58,154 nt of DNA from a bacterium (GCA_023666335.1 JAMPCE010000014.1:1-58154), one strand, 5' to 3'; shown: positions 8,268 through 17,515, counted from the stretch's first letter. Numbers and translations are program-made. The notes: generated by a model from the sequence alone, not told the origin.

Positions 8268-11261
8268 TTATGTTCTGGTTTCGGATGCGGACGGTCTGTT
8301 GTGATTCCACAGCAAAAATCTTGCCTCCTCCGACAGTGCGGGCGGTACGGCTCCGGGTCTCGCCAGATAGAAGCCCTGCAAAAGATCTACGCCGAGCCCT
8401 AAGAGCGCGTGTAATTCCGCCCCGGTCTCGATCCCTTCCGCGATGATCTTCATATCCCGCTGGTGTGCATATTCCACGATATTCCTGACGATCTGCTGCT
8501 TGTTCTCGTCCGCATCCACATTCCGCACGATGGTGACGTCCACTTTCACATAGCGGGGATTCAGGGAAAGGAGATTCAGCTCACTGTTATAGCCGCTGCC
8601 GTAATCATCCAGCGCGAAAATTCCGGTAAAGCCCTCGGCTTCGCTCTTTTTGCGGATCAGGGTAAGTTCCATATTCTCCGTCTCCGTGACCTCGATGATC
8701 ACGCGGTCCTGGATCCTCCCGAACCGCTCGTGGTATTCCCGCTCCTCCTCTTCCGTCATATCCTCGTTGGCGATGGAATTGATGAAGAGGAAAGCTTCCT
8801 CCGAAACCAGCCCTTGATCCAGCAGCTTCATATAACTCTCGGTTGCCACAAACATGGTGAGTTTCTCGATCTCTGCCATACAGCCTTCCTCCCTGGCGAT
8901 CTGTAAGACCGTCTGCGGCTGTGAAAGGCTCGGCATATCCGCCCGCATCAGGGCCTCGTACCCGAAAACCCTGCCGTTTTCCGCGCGGAAAATGGGCTGG
9001 AAGTGATAACTGATCTTCTTTGCCTCCAGCATCTGGTGGAACTCGATGCGGGTCTGATCCTCGGACTCCTGCTGCGCCCATTCCCCGCTGTCAAATTCGC
9101 GGAGCAGCCCTTTCTTGGTGCGCTTCACCTGATACATGGCAAAATCGGCATATTTCAAGAGCATAGCCAGGTTATCGGCATCCTGCGGATACCACGCGTA
9201 GCCGCCGGATGCGGAAAGACCCATGTTGAAGCCGTCCGGCAGGACAAAGTTCACCTCGCCGATCGCCTGATACAGTTTTTCCAGACACGCCCTGATCTCC
9301 TCCTGCGCGTCGAAGCCGTAGAAGAGGATCACAAACTCGTCCCCGCCCATACGGGCGCAGATCGTGCCCTCCGGCGTATTTTCCTGAAAACATCTTGCCG
9401 CCGTCTGGATATAGAGGTCGCCAAAATTATGACCGAATCGGTCATTGGTGGTCTTTAAGTTATCCAGATCGATCATCACGAGCGCCGCCTGCTTCATAAT
9501 CTGCGGCTGCGCAAACAGTTCGTCCGCTTCCCTGCGGAAGCCCTGTCTGCCGTAAAGTTTCGTCAGGGCATCGCTGTCGCGCTCCCGCTCGACCTGCTTC
9601 CTCTCCAGCGTCGAGGCTGTCACATCCTCCAGAAGACCCACCAGCATATCCCCGTCCTGCGTGGAGGAAGAACGCAGATAGCGCACTTTTCCGTCCGGCT
9701 GCGTCATGGTATAAACGGTGCTGCCGTCCTCCATCGTTTTGCCTGTCAGATGTTTTTTGGCTTCCATCTTGATCTCGCGGAACCGATCGACCGTCAGATT
9801 TCGGACATCCACATTGTCCGCGCCCATCATCGGGAAATAATTTTCCGTCACGAACACCTTATCGGAGCCTTCCTTTAACTCATAGCCCGCCATATCCAGA
9901 CTGGACATCCGCATGATCTGCGTAAAACGGGTGGCGGAATCCATGACCTCTTTCTGTAGATGGGCGATGGCGTCGGCAAACCGATCGATCTCGCGAATCC
10001 CCGTGTGGGAAAGGGAGGGCATCTCCCCTTTCTCCTCCGCCTTTTTCACCTCGTCCGAGAGCAGATGCACCGGATGCGAAAGGTGATAGCTGACCAGAAA
10101 GATACCGATCAGCCCGATCAGCATCGTCAGCAGGAAGCATACGATCAGTGTCCGCCTGATCTGCGCGGCAAAGGTAAACAGATCGCTCGACTTCCCCATG
10201 CCGATCAGATACCAGCGGTCCGCATCAAAAGGCGCGTTCCGGCTATAGAGGACCAGCCTCTGCGCCGCGCCGTAATACTCATTTTTACCGTCTGCGACAG
10301 TAGACATACTGGGATCCGTAAAGTTTAACTTCATCCCCTCAAGAGTCTCCAGATCCAGCGTCTCGCCGGAGAGGATCACAGGTTTTACGCTGCCGTCCGA
10401 TTTCCAGCATGCCAGCACATAGGAACCGCGCTCCCGCTCCGCAAGCTCGCTGCAAGGCAGAAGCGTATTCATATAATCCGCAAGGATCTCTACGCCGATC
10501 ACACCGTAGACCGTGCCGTCCGACAGGATCAGCGGCTGTGAATACGCGATAGCCTGTTTGCTGTCTCCGGAAAGCTGATAGGTCTCCGTCGTCCAGTAGC
10601 CGCAGGTGGCAGCGTCGATCAGACCGTCTCTTTCCAGCGCCGCCTCGAAAGGCTTCCTAAAGAAAGGCTGTTCCACACTATCCTCTGCGGAAAAGACAGG
10701 CTGCCAGCCCGTATCGGTCGCCAGGTAATTCCCCCGCACCACCTCTACCGGGGCGCGCTCCACCAGAATATCCGCATAAAGCTCCGAAGCGCTGGAGGTG
10801 GGATCCATATCCCGCAGGTAAATCCCCTGCACCGTCTGCGGCGCATTTTCCGGCGGTCTCGTATTTAAGAGCACAAAAATGCCCGACACCTGCTTGCTGT
10901 ACATGGCGTCGATCAGATCCGGACACAACTCCCCGATCAAACCGGCGGCGCCGCCGGGGCTGTCGATGTCTTCCATCGTCAGGTCGCCCTTGATCAGCAT
11001 CTTGTCCGTCTTTTCATTGACCGATTCAGTCAAATCTTTGAGATCCGCCCAGCTCTGCACCATACTTGCAGTCAGATAGTTGCTTCTGTTCTCCACCTGC
11101 TTCGCCAGGATATCCCGCGTATTGCTGTTGATGGTCTGGATCACGCCGCTCATCGCAAGCGTTCCCACGAGGAGCAGCATCTCCGCCGCCAATACTGCCA
11201 GAAGCGACCCCAATGCGATCCGGAAAATCGATCTGCTTTTTTGTTTTCTTCGATCAGCCAT
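8268..11261 (-). CDS. Membrane sensor with GGDEF and EAL domains (cyclic di-GMP turnover)
   Basis: This 997-residue protein has a membrane segment at about 13-38 and an outside sensor region of some 325 residues (Cache-like in size and position, not proven). A second membrane segment (371-392), a HAMP-like linker and a PAS-like region (about 445-550) follow. The GGDEF domain has an intact GGDEF motif at 639-643 and the substrate motif NDRFGH. The EAL domain has EAL at 769-771, IEVTETE, a DD pair at 885-886, Lys906, AEGIET (941-946) and Gln962. Both catalytic sets look complete, so the protein could make and destroy cyclic di-GMP. I see no RxxD inhibitory site ahead of GGDEF. It is the second gene behind a binding-protein gene (49-base gap), which suggests that protein feeds its sensor. 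Confidence 0.92.
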   Translation of the reverse strand: MADRRKQKSRSIFRIALGSLLAVLAAEMLLLVGTLAMSGVIQTINSNTRDILAKQVENRSNYLTASMVQSWADLKDLTESVNEKTDKMLIKGDLTMEDIDSPGGAAGLIGELCPDLIDAMYSKQVSGIFVLLNTRPPENAPQTVQGIYLRDMDPTSSASELYADILVERAPVEVVRGNYLATDTGWQPVFSAEDSVEQPFFRKPFEAALERDGLIDAATCGYWTTETYQLSGDSKQAIAYSQPLILSDGTVYGVIGVEILADYMNTLLPCSELAERERGSYVLACWKSDGSVKPVILSGETLDLETLEGMKLNFTDPSMSTVADGKNEYYGAAQRLVLYSRNAPFDADRWYLIGMGKSSDLFTFAAQIRRTLIVCFLLTMLIGLIGIFLVSYHLSHPVHLLSDEVKKAEEKGEMPSLSHTGIREIDRFADAIAHLQKEVMDSATRFTQIMRMSSLDMAGYELKEGSDKVFVTENYFPMMGADNVDVRNLTVDRFREIKMEAKKHLTGKTMEDGSTVYTMTQPDGKVRYLRSSSTQDGDMLVGLLEDVTASTLERKQVERERDSDALTKLYGRQGFRREADELFAQPQIMKQAALVMIDLDNLKTTNDRFGHNFGDLYIQTAARCFQENTPEGTICARMGGDEFVILFYGFDAQEEIRACLEKLYQAIGEVNFVLPDGFNMGLSASGGYAWYPQDADNLAMLLKYADFAMYQVKRTKKGLLREFDSGEWAQQESEDQTRIEFHQMLEAKKISYHFQPIFRAENGRVFGYEALMRADMPSLSQPQTVLQIAREEGCMAEIEKLTMFVATESYMKLLDQGLVSEEAFLFINSIANEDMTEEEEREYHERFGRIQDRVIIEVTETENMELTLIRKKSEAEGFTGIFALDDYGSGYNSELNLLSLNPRYVKVDVTIVRNVDADENKQQIVRNIVEYAHQRDMKIIAEGIETGAELHALLGLGVDLLQGFYLARPGAVPPALSEEARFLLWNHNRPSASETRT

Positions 11262-11310
11262 ATATTATCCACCCATTACCGTTTCTCTGCCGGTATCTTA
11301 CACTGACTGC

Positions 11311-12747
11311 CTACTGTGCAAACTCCTGCAGGCGCTGCAGCGTCTCCTCGTACCAGATGTTGAAATTCGCGTCTGTTTCAAACGCCGCCACAGCCTGCTC
11401 CAGACTCTGTCCCTGCGCCATCTTCGTCACGACGGTCTCCCTGTCGGCGACCGCCTTATCGCTCATGGCGTACTCCAAAACAGTTCTCGCCCTGCCGCCG
11501 CCCTCGAACGCTCTGGTGGTGTACAGTTCGTTGGCATTCACCGTCTCCACGCCCGCAGTCAGGATCTTCTGCATATCGTCCCTGATCTGCGTGCCGCTTC
11601 CTAAAATGGCGTCCAGGGTATTTGCCGTCTTCGTCACGGGAAGATAGCCGGAATCCACGGAAAACTTGATGTTTCTCTCGTCCGCCGTAAACCATTTCAA
11701 AAATTCCACGGAAGCGTATACTTCCGCCTCCTCCCCTTTCGTCACGACCATGCCCGCGCCCTGCTGCACCGCATAATCGCCGCCGGAAAACTTCGGACAG
11801 GGAAGCACGTCCATCTCGATCGGATAACTCTGCGCATCGCTGATGCTCACAGAATCCGGAAAGAAAGATGCGCCGGAACTCGATCCCACATAACAGATGA
11901 TATTGCCCGTCTTGATATCGTCGCTCCGAAAGCGCCCGGTCGCCGCGAAATGCCCTTTCACAAAAGGAATATAGTAGTTATCCCACAGCTTTCTCGCTAT
12001 GTCCTTGTCAAAATGCAGGGTCATCTTCTGGTCTTCCACCTCAAAGATCTCCTGCCCCAGCTGCAAACTGCCGATCAGCATATAATTCGCCATAGCGTCC
12101 CTGCCAAAGAGCGCTTTCCCGTCATCCGGCACATCGGGCGTCTGCGCATCCGTCCACTCAAAATACTTTGCCGCCGTGGCGGTCAGGCTCTCCATATCCG
12201 AAAGATCGTCGTAGGACGCGCCCGTCGCCTCCGCGAAAACGTCCCAGTCCGTCTTGTTGATCACCAGCAGCTCAAGGGACTTTGCCGTGGGGAAGATCTT
12301 GATCTCGCCCGTGCCTGCAAAATCGCCCTCCTGCATATAGCTGTCCACATAAGCGCGCTTTTCCTCTTCGCTTAAGTAGTCTTTTAAATCTACGGCTTGA
12401 CCCATTTGGTCAATCTCGTATGCCGTGTCCGCGTATGCCATGAAGATGTTCGGCACCTCGTCCGCGCCGACCTCACCCTGCACAGCCGCGATCACGTTGG
12501 TCTCCAGATCGTTCACCGAACCCTGGCTGACGCTCTTTACGATGATACCCTCCTGCGCGCCGACAGTCTCGTTAAACTCCGCCACCAGGCTGTCAAGCGC
12601 ACTGAGCTGGTCGCCGTTATAATAAGTCCATATCGTGATTTTCGTGGGATTCTTCGGATCCAGCGGCGACTGATTGCCGCATGCCGCGAGGATGACCCCC
12701 AGCGCGCCGGCTGCGCATAAAAGCGCCGCTTTTTTCTTCCGTTTCAT
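11311..12747 (-). CDS. Extracellular solute-binding lipoprotein, no permease nearby
   Basis: This 478-residue protein starts MKRKKKAALL, with a lipoprotein signal and the lipobox LAAC (cysteine at about 23), followed by family 1 solute-binding sequence (KITIWTYYNGDQLSALDSLV). Such proteins normally deliver sugars to ABC transporters, but no permease or ATPase gene adjoins it. The next gene instead encodes a membrane GGDEF-EAL protein, so it probably acts as a ligand-binding sensor subunit. ATG 12747 lies 7 bases after AGGGGG; the longer frame is upstream leader. Palindrome sites fall at 12397-12413 inside it and at 11017 in its neighbour. Confidence 0.85.
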   Translation of the reverse strand: MKRKKKAALLCAAGALGVILAACGNQSPLDPKNPTKITIWTYYNGDQLSALDSLVAEFNETVGAQEGIIVKSVSQGSVNDLETNVIAAVQGEVGADEVPNIFMAYADTAYEIDQMGQAVDLKDYLSEEEKRAYVDSYMQEGDFAGTGEIKIFPTAKSLELLVINKTDWDVFAEATGASYDDLSDMESLTATAAKYFEWTDAQTPDVPDDGKALFGRDAMANYMLIGSLQLGQEIFEVEDQKMTLHFDKDIARKLWDNYYIPFVKGHFAATGRFRSDDIKTGNIICYVGSSSGASFFPDSVSISDAQSYPIEMDVLPCPKFSGGDYAVQQGAGMVVTKGEEAEVYASVEFLKWFTADERNIKFSVDSGYLPVTKTANTLDAILGSGTQIRDDMQKILTAGVETVNANELYTTRAFEGGGRARTVLEYAMSDKAVADRETVVTKMAQGQSLEQAVAAFETDANFNIWYEETLQRLQEFAQ

Positions 12748-12815
12748 GATGTTTCCCCCTCCATGACAGAGCCATTTCCTGCATTTTATGATAAACTCTG
12801 CCAATATACTGATTT

Positions 12816-12824
12816 ATTATAGCA
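12816..12824 (-). promoter_or_regulatory. Extended -10 promoter of the binding protein/GGDEF-EAL unit
   Basis: Minus-strand TGCTATAAT is a perfect extended -10 element. The -35 region (TGGTTT) is poor. The element lies just past the mtaB stop codon, giving a leader of about 60 bases. Confidence 0.6.
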
Positions 12825-12853
12825 CATTCTCAGACGCAAAACCAGCAAAATAT

Positions 12854-14176
12854 TTAAGAAAGAATTGTTTTCTCCGCGAGCAGGACGTCCTCTTCCCAAA
12901 AAGACACGAGGCGGCATGGAATTATGCGGTTTTGCAGAGATTCTCCCTCTTTTGCCCGACAGGCGGCTCTCACATAATGCGGCGTATGCCCGATCCACCA
13001 GCTCCCGTCCTCTCTCTCCATGACTTCCTCAAAAAGAACCGGCTCCGCCTTTCCCAAAAAGGCAGCCCGATAAGCCCGCGACAAGTCCCGCTCCAGCTTC
13101 ACGAGCCGCTCGCTCCTTGCCGCCTTTTCCGCTTCGGTGAGCTGTTCCGGCATATCCGCCGCAGGCGTGCCCTGCCTTCTGGAATACTTGAAAATGTGCA
13201 TCTCATAAAAACCGACCCGCGCAAGAAAGTCCTCCGTCTCCTGAAATTCCGCTTCCGTCTCTCCGGGAAAACCCACGATCACATCCGTTGTGACCGCCGG
13301 ATTTTCATAATGATTCCGCAGACGCGCGACCGCCTCCAGATACGCCGCCGTGTCATACTTGCGGTTCATCCTGCGAAGAACGGCGTCGCTGCCGCTCTGC
13401 AGGGAAAGGTGGAAATGGGGACACACTTTCGGCAGAGCGCTCAAACTTTCCGCAAACGCCTCCGTCACAATGCCCGGTTCCAGCGACCCCAGGCGGATCC
13501 GCTCCACGCCCGGGATCTTAGACAGCCCGCCAAGCAGCGGCAGAAGCTCCGATCCGCCCCTGTCCATGCCGTAAGAGCTCAGATGGATCCCCGTCAGCAC
13601 AAGTTCCCGATAGCCCGCCGCCGCCAGACGCGCCGCCTCGGCAAGCACATTTTCCTGTCTGCGGCTCCTGATCCGCCCTCTCGCATAGGGGATGATACAA
13701 TAGGTACAGAACTGATTGCAGCCGTCCTGGATCTTCAAAAAGGCGCGGGTGTGCCCGGAGGTCTCCCGCAGCGAAAGTTCCTCGTATTCCGCGGCCTGCG
13801 CGATGTCGATCGTGTGGATTCGGGTATCCTGCCCTGCCAGATACTCTTCCAGAATCTGCGCAAGCTCCCCTTTTTTGTTGTTGCCGATGGCAAGATCCAC
13901 CGTGCCGTCCGCGATCAGGCTCTCCTGTCCGGTCTGGACATAACAGCCGACCGCCACCACCACGGCGTCCGGATTCCGCTTTCTGGCGCGGTGGAGCATC
14001 TGCCTGCTCTTTCTGTCGGCAATATTTGTGACCGTACAGGTATTTACGATATAGACATCCGCTTTCTCATCAAAAGGTACAATTTTATACCCCTTTTCTT
14101 GTAACATTTGTTGCATAAAGTCCAACTCGTAAGCGTTTACCTTGCACCCGAGATTATGTAATGCTACACTTTTCAT
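12854..14176 (-). CDS. mtaB: tRNA ms2t6A37 methylthiotransferase MtaB
   Basis: This 440-residue radical-SAM enzyme of the MiaB family adds a methylthio group to t6A at position 37 of ANN-reading tRNAs. The N-terminal UPF0004 domain contributes cysteines in NLGCKVN, VNTCTVT and VGCYVQ, and the radical-SAM triad is DGCNQFCTYCIIPYARG (about 152-168). A TRAM-like C-terminal part is short. The MtaB (YqeV) branch is indicated by HNLGCKVNAYELDFM. ATG 14176 has GGAG upstream. The gene diverges from the HPr-like gene, with overlapping promoters. Confidence 0.93.
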   Translation of the reverse strand: MKSVALHNLGCKVNAYELDFMQQMLQEKGYKIVPFDEKADVYIVNTCTVTNIADRKSRQMLHRARKRNPDAVVVAVGCYVQTGQESLIADGTVDLAIGNNKKGELAQILEEYLAGQDTRIHTIDIAQAAEYEELSLRETSGHTRAFLKIQDGCNQFCTYCIIPYARGRIRSRRQENVLAEAARLAAAGYRELVLTGIHLSSYGMDRGGSELLPLLGGLSKIPGVERIRLGSLEPGIVTEAFAESLSALPKVCPHFHLSLQSGSDAVLRRMNRKYDTAAYLEAVARLRNHYENPAVTTDVIVGFPGETEAEFQETEDFLARVGFYEMHIFKYSRRQGTPAADMPEQLTEAEKAARSERLVKLERDLSRAYRAAFLGKAEPVLFEEVMEREDGSWWIGHTPHYVRAACRAKEGESLQNRIIPCRLVSFWEEDVLLAEKTILS

Positions 14177-14200
14177 AGTAATCTCCGCATTTTTTGTAGT

Positions 14201-14228
14201 GTTTTATCCTTGACTTTTACGTTTCCAA
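14201..14228 (-). promoter_or_regulatory. Possible promoter of mtaB
   Basis: TTGGAA (14223-14228) and TAAAAC (14201-14206) on the minus strand are 16 bases apart. They overlap the opposite-facing promoter at 14210-14238. The match is modest. Confidence 0.35.
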
Positions 14229-14238
14229 CATTTAGTAT
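14210..14238 (+). promoter_or_regulatory. Promoter of the HPr-like gene
   Basis: TTGACT (14210-14215) and TAGTAT (14233-14238) are 17 bases apart on the plus strand, about 40 bases ahead of the start codon. Confidence 0.6.
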
Positions 14239-14278
14239 AGGTTCAGAAAGTATAAAAATCAAAGGAGGTAATTCCGCA

Positions 14279-14509
14279 ATGAAAACAGTACAGATTTCTT
14301 TAAATTCTATCGATAAGGTTAAATCTTTCGTGAATGATATCACAAAGTTTGATTACGACTTTGATCTTGTGTCCGGCAGATATGTCATCGACGCAAAATC
14401 TATCATGGGTATCTTCAGCTTAGATTTATCCAAGCCGATCGATCTGAACATCCACGCTGAGGACGGCACGGATGAGGTTATGGAGGCGCTTAAGCCCTAT
14501 GTAATGTAG
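14279..14509 (+). CDS. HPr-fold protein lacking the active histidine
   Basis: This 76-residue protein has the size and C-terminal half of HPr phosphocarriers. The regulatory serine motif AKSIMGIFSLDL is clear. The loop that normally carries His-15 (GLHARPA) is replaced by NSIDKVKSF, so it cannot take part in PTS phosphotransfer. It may act like Crh, as a serine-phosphorylated signal of carbon status, or be unphosphorylated. The start ATG at 14279 has an excellent AAAGGAGGT site; the longer open frame begins inside the promoter. It is a single-gene unit with its own promoter and a perfect terminator. It is the only plus-strand gene in the first 36 kb. Confidence 0.8.
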   Translation: MKTVQISLNSIDKVKSFVNDITKFDYDFDLVSGRYVIDAKSIMGIFSLDLSKPIDLNIHAEDGTDEVMEALKPYVM

Positions 14510-14520
14510 TGAGTCTGTAG

Positions 14521-14552
14521 ACAGCTCCGGAAATTCCGGAGCTGTTTTTTTA
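14521..14552 (+). terminator. Terminator of the HPr-like gene
   Basis: A perfect 12-pair palindrome (ACAGCTCCGGAA / TTCCGGAGCTGT, one-base centre) is followed by seven T residues on the plus strand. Confidence 0.9.
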
Positions 14553-14592
14553 TGCCTTTTTCCGGTGCAGACGTGAATCGATTCCCTTTGCG

Positions 14593-14727
14593 GAACACAG
14601 GAAAGTAATATCTCAAGGAGCCCCTCAAAATTCGCCGGCGCTTGATGAGGTATTTCACGAATCTAGCGTCCGCTGCGTATTTTGCGGAGCGAAAGCGCGG
14701 CGACGCAGATATTGCTTCCCCGTGTTC
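14593..14727 (+). repeat. Family A structured element, copy 1 (behind thiI)
   Basis: Outer arms of 21 bases (14593-14613 and 14707-14727) pair throughout, allowing G-U. The 93-base core differs from copy 4 (27064-27156) at only about three positions. In this orientation the core contains the inner stem GGCGCT/AGCGTC, the conserved loop TGATGAGGTATTTCACGAA and the GNRA hairpin GCG-AAA-GCGC. It lies 18 bases from the thiI stop codon. Confidence 0.85.
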
Positions 14728-14745
14728 TTTCACAGCCTAAATTCC

Positions 14746-15927
14746 TCACGCCTGCACCACGATCGTTTCTTTTGTTTCCAGCGCTTTCTCCACCAGCCCG
14801 TCGATCTCCTCCCGCAGGTTCTGCTCGTGCCGCTTAATGACATTCAGGCTCGGTTTCGTGACGGGATGCTTTGCCACAAAAATGGTACAGCAGTCCTCGT
14901 AGGGCAGGATGGACGTCTCGTAGCTGTCGATCTTCTCCGCGATCTCCACGATCTCCATCTTGTCAAATCCGATGAGCGGCCGATAAACGGGCATGGTGCA
15001 CACCTCGTCAGTCGCTGCCAGACTCGCCATCGTCTGGGACGCTACCTGTCCGATGCTCTCACCCGTCACCAGCCCCAGACACTCCGTCTCTTTCGCGATC
15101 TGTTCCGCAATGCGCATCATGTAGCGGCGCATGATGATGGTCAGCTCGTCGTGCGGGCACTTGTCGTAGATGTAAAGCTGGATGTCCGTAAAATTCACCA
15201 CATGAAGCCAGACCGGTCCCGCGTATGCCGCCACTTTCTTCGCCAGATCGACCACTTTCTGTTTCGCCCGCTCGCTGGTGTAAGGCGGCGCATGAAAGTA
15301 TACCGCGTCGATCTTTACGCCGCGCTTGGCGATCATCCATCCCGCCACGGGAGAATCGATGCCGCCCGACAACAGCAGCATCGCCTTGCCGCCCGTCCCG
15401 ACCGGCATACCGCCCGGACCGGGTATGATCTCGGAATAGAGGTAGATCTTGTCCCGCACTTCCACATGCAAAAGGATGTCCGGCTGATGCACGTCCACAC
15501 GCATTTCCGGGTAAGCGTCAAGGATCACGCCGCCCAGTTCCACGTTCATTTCCATTGAATCAAGCGGATAATTTTTGCGCGCCCGCCTTGCCGCCACCTT
15601 GAATGTCCGGTTCCTGTCCTGGTACACGTCGCCGATGTAGCGCACCACATCTTCGCAGAGCTTTTCAAAGCCCTCGTCCTCCACATGCACCACGGGGCAG
15701 ATGCCGGAGATGCCGAAAACTTTTTTCAGATTTTCGACTGTCTCCTCATAATCAAATTCCGAGAGCGCGTCCACATAAATGCGCCCGTCCGTCCTGCGCA
15801 CCGCGAACTCCCCCTCCGCTTTTTTCAGGGCGTATTTGATCTGTTTGACCAGCGCCTCCTCGAAGAGGTAGCGGTTCTTGCCCTTGACGCCGATCTCTGC
15901 ATACTTGATCAAGAATGATTTATACAT
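14746..15927 (-). CDS. thiI: tRNA 4-thiouridine synthetase ThiI (no rhodanese domain)
   Basis: This 393-residue enzyme uses ATP to activate U8 of tRNA for sulfur insertion and can also serve thiazole synthesis. A THUMP region occupies about 60-165, and the PP-loop motif LLLSGGIDSPVAGW is near 182-195. The C-terminal rhodanese domain of E. coli ThiI is absent, as in most Firmicutes, so sulfur must come straight from the dedicated cysteine desulfurase encoded just upstream. ATG 15927 has GAAAGGAAG upstream. The 33-codon open extension before it is family A repeat DNA, not protein. Confidence 0.95.
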   Translation of the reverse strand: MYKSFLIKYAEIGVKGKNRYLFEEALVKQIKYALKKAEGEFAVRRTDGRIYVDALSEFDYEETVENLKKVFGISGICPVVHVEDEGFEKLCEDVVRYIGDVYQDRNRTFKVAARRARKNYPLDSMEMNVELGGVILDAYPEMRVDVHQPDILLHVEVRDKIYLYSEIIPGPGGMPVGTGGKAMLLLSGGIDSPVAGWMIAKRGVKIDAVYFHAPPYTSERAKQKVVDLAKKVAAYAGPVWLHVVNFTDIQLYIYDKCPHDELTIIMRRYMMRIAEQIAKETECLGLVTGESIGQVASQTMASLAATDEVCTMPVYRPLIGFDKMEIVEIAEKIDSYETSILPYEDCCTIFVAKHPVTKPSLNVIKRHEQNLREEIDGLVEKALETKETIVVQA

Positions 15928-15941
15928 TTGCTTCCTTTCTA

Positions 15942-16091
15942 ATTGTACGAATAGTATAATCAACGCAGACTCGCTTGCGCTCCATTCCGAACGTAATGGT
16001 ACTAAGCTCGTGGAGTTGCGTAGCAACTCCGAACCTCGCTAAGTACCAACGTTCTCCAAGGGTCTGCTTATGATTATACTATTCGTACAAT
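15942..16091 (-). repeat. Family A structured element, copy 2 (between nifS-like gene and thiI)
   Basis: Perfect 21-base outer arms occupy 15942-15962 and 16071-16091. Read on the minus strand, the inner stem is GAACGT-TGGTACT with AGTACCA-TT-ACGTTC. In place of the usual ATTTC tip it has an extra hairpin, GGAGTTGC-TAC-GCAACTCC. The terminal hairpin is GCG-CAAG-CG, a GCAA tetraloop. Ten bases separate it from the stop codon of the desulfurase gene. Confidence 0.85.
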
Positions 16092-16101
16092 AATTAACTT
16101 G

Positions 16102-17256
16102 TCAATACCTTGTATATTTGCGCAGCTGCGGCACGATTTCCTCCAAAGTCCGACAGGTGTAGGCGATCTCCTCCTGCGTGGTGAATTCGGAAAGGCTGAA
16201 ACGGATCGTGGAATGCAGAAGCTCCTTTTCCACGCCGATCGCCTTTAAGGTCGCCGACGGCTGCGGTTTGTGAGCCGCGCAGGCGCTTCCCGCGGAAACA
16301 TAGATCCCCCGCTCCTCCAAGGCATGCAGGAGCACTTCGCTGCGGACGCCCCTGAAAGATGCGCTCACGATATGCGCCGCGCCCTCCCTGCCCGGGCAGC
16401 CGTTGATCACCACGTCGGGTATTTTTTTGACTGTATTGGTCAATTCTTCCCGCAGGGCATACATTCTGTCTACGTTCTGTTCGAGATTTTCATATCCCAG
16501 CTTTGCTGCTTCGGCAAAGGCAGCGATCCCGGGCAGATTTTCCGTGCCCGACCGCAGACCGCGCTGCTGCCCTCCGCCGTACATGACGGGGCTTACTTTC
16601 GCGCCCTCCCGCAGATACAGAAGACCCACGCCTTTTGGTCCGTGGATCTTGTGCGCGCTCGCGGAAAGCATATCGACGTTCATCTTTTTCGGGGTAAGGC
16701 GCACCTTGCCGAATCCCTGCACCGCGTCCACATGAAAGAGCGTCTGCGGGTTTTTGCGCTTGATGAGCGCGCCTGCTTCCGCAATGGGCTGTATGCTGCC
16801 GATCTCGTTGTTGGTGTGCATGATAGAGACCAGAATGGTATCCTGCCTGACGGCGTCCGCCAGTTCATCGAGAGAGATTCGACCAGTTCGGTCAACAGAA
16901 AGACGCGTCACCTCGAATCCCTGATCTTCCAGATACGCCATAGGCTGCAAGACCGCCGGATGCTCGATCCCTGTCGTGATCACATGCCTGCCGCTCCTGT
17001 GGTTTGCCATCGCCGCGCCGACGATCGCTATGTTGTCGGACTCCGTTCCGCAGGAGGTGAAGTAGATCTCTTTCTCCTGCGCTTTCAACAGTTTGGCGAA
17101 GACTTCCGTGGCATGGCGCAGATAACCCTCCGCCTCCACGCCTTTGTGATGCAGGCTGGACGGATTTCCGTACGCTTCCCGCATGATCTTATGAGCCAGA
17201 GACGCGGCCTCCTCCAGACAAACGGTGGTCGCGGAATTGTCCAAATATACTTCCAT
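16102..17256 (-). CDS. Cysteine desulfurase (NifS/IscS family), partner of ThiI
   Basis: This 384-residue PLP enzyme releases sulfur from cysteine as a persulfide. The start MEVYLDNSATT is typical, the PLP lysine lies in SASAHKIHGPKG (about 200-211), and the catalytic cysteine lies in SAGSACAAHKP (about 325). The short active-site loop and adjacency to thiI match the Bacillus nifZ-thiI pair, which supplies sulfur for tRNA 4-thiouridine. Only a family A element separates it from thiI. ATG 17256 has AGGAA sequences upstream. Confidence 0.92.
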   Translation of the reverse strand: MEVYLDNSATTVCLEEAASLAHKIMREAYGNPSSLHHKGVEAEGYLRHATEVFAKLLKAQEKEIYFTSCGTESDNIAIVGAAMANHRSGRHVITTGIEHPAVLQPMAYLEDQGFEVTRLSVDRTGRISLDELADAVRQDTILVSIMHTNNEIGSIQPIAEAGALIKRKNPQTLFHVDAVQGFGKVRLTPKKMNVDMLSASAHKIHGPKGVGLLYLREGAKVSPVMYGGGQQRGLRSGTENLPGIAAFAEAAKLGYENLEQNVDRMYALREELTNTVKKIPDVVINGCPGREGAAHIVSASFRGVRSEVLLHALEERGIYVSAGSACAAHKPQPSATLKAIGVEKELLHSTIRFSLSEFTTQEEIAYTCRTLEEIVPQLRKYTRY

Positions 17257-17312
17257 TCCTGTCAGTTCCTTTCACATATCATGTCTGCAAAACACTTCAA
17301 AATGTTGTCATA

Positions 17313-17460
17313 ATTGTGCAAATAGCATAACCAACGCAGACTCGCTTTCGCTCCATTCTGGGCGCAACGCCGAGCCTGCGAAGCAGTGCTCGAGTGGTTA
17401 ATTCCGCAGGAATTTACCACATTTTCAAGGGTCTGCTTATGGTTATCCGATTTGCACAAT
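17313..17460 (-). repeat. Family A structured element, copy 3 (behind rsmE), variant core
   Basis: The outer arms (ATTGTGCAAAT and ATAACCA blocks, then GCAGAC/GTCTGC) and the GNRA hairpin GAGCGAAAGCG match the other copies. The middle is replaced by three separate hairpins: GGTAAATTCC-TGC-GGAATTAACC, GAGC..TGC-TTC-GCA.GCTC and GGCG-TTG-CGCC. It lies 55 bases from the rsmE stop codon. Confidence 0.75.
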
Positions 17461-17515
17461 AATCCCCGCGTTGTAACATGTTTCGCAATCGTCTAACCTA
17501 GTTTAAATATATGAA

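Noticed and set aside
12788..14104. 438-codon plus-strand frame across mtaB
   Set aside because: It is antisense to MtaB with its radical-SAM cysteines. No domain is recognisable and there is no ribosome site.
14640..14665. Hammerhead-like core (GATGAG...CACGAA) in family A repeats
   Set aside because: The position that must be C before UGAUGA is U. The stem II equivalent is only two pairs, copy 2 lacks GATGA, and no cleavage triplet sits at the right place. The resemblance is superficial.
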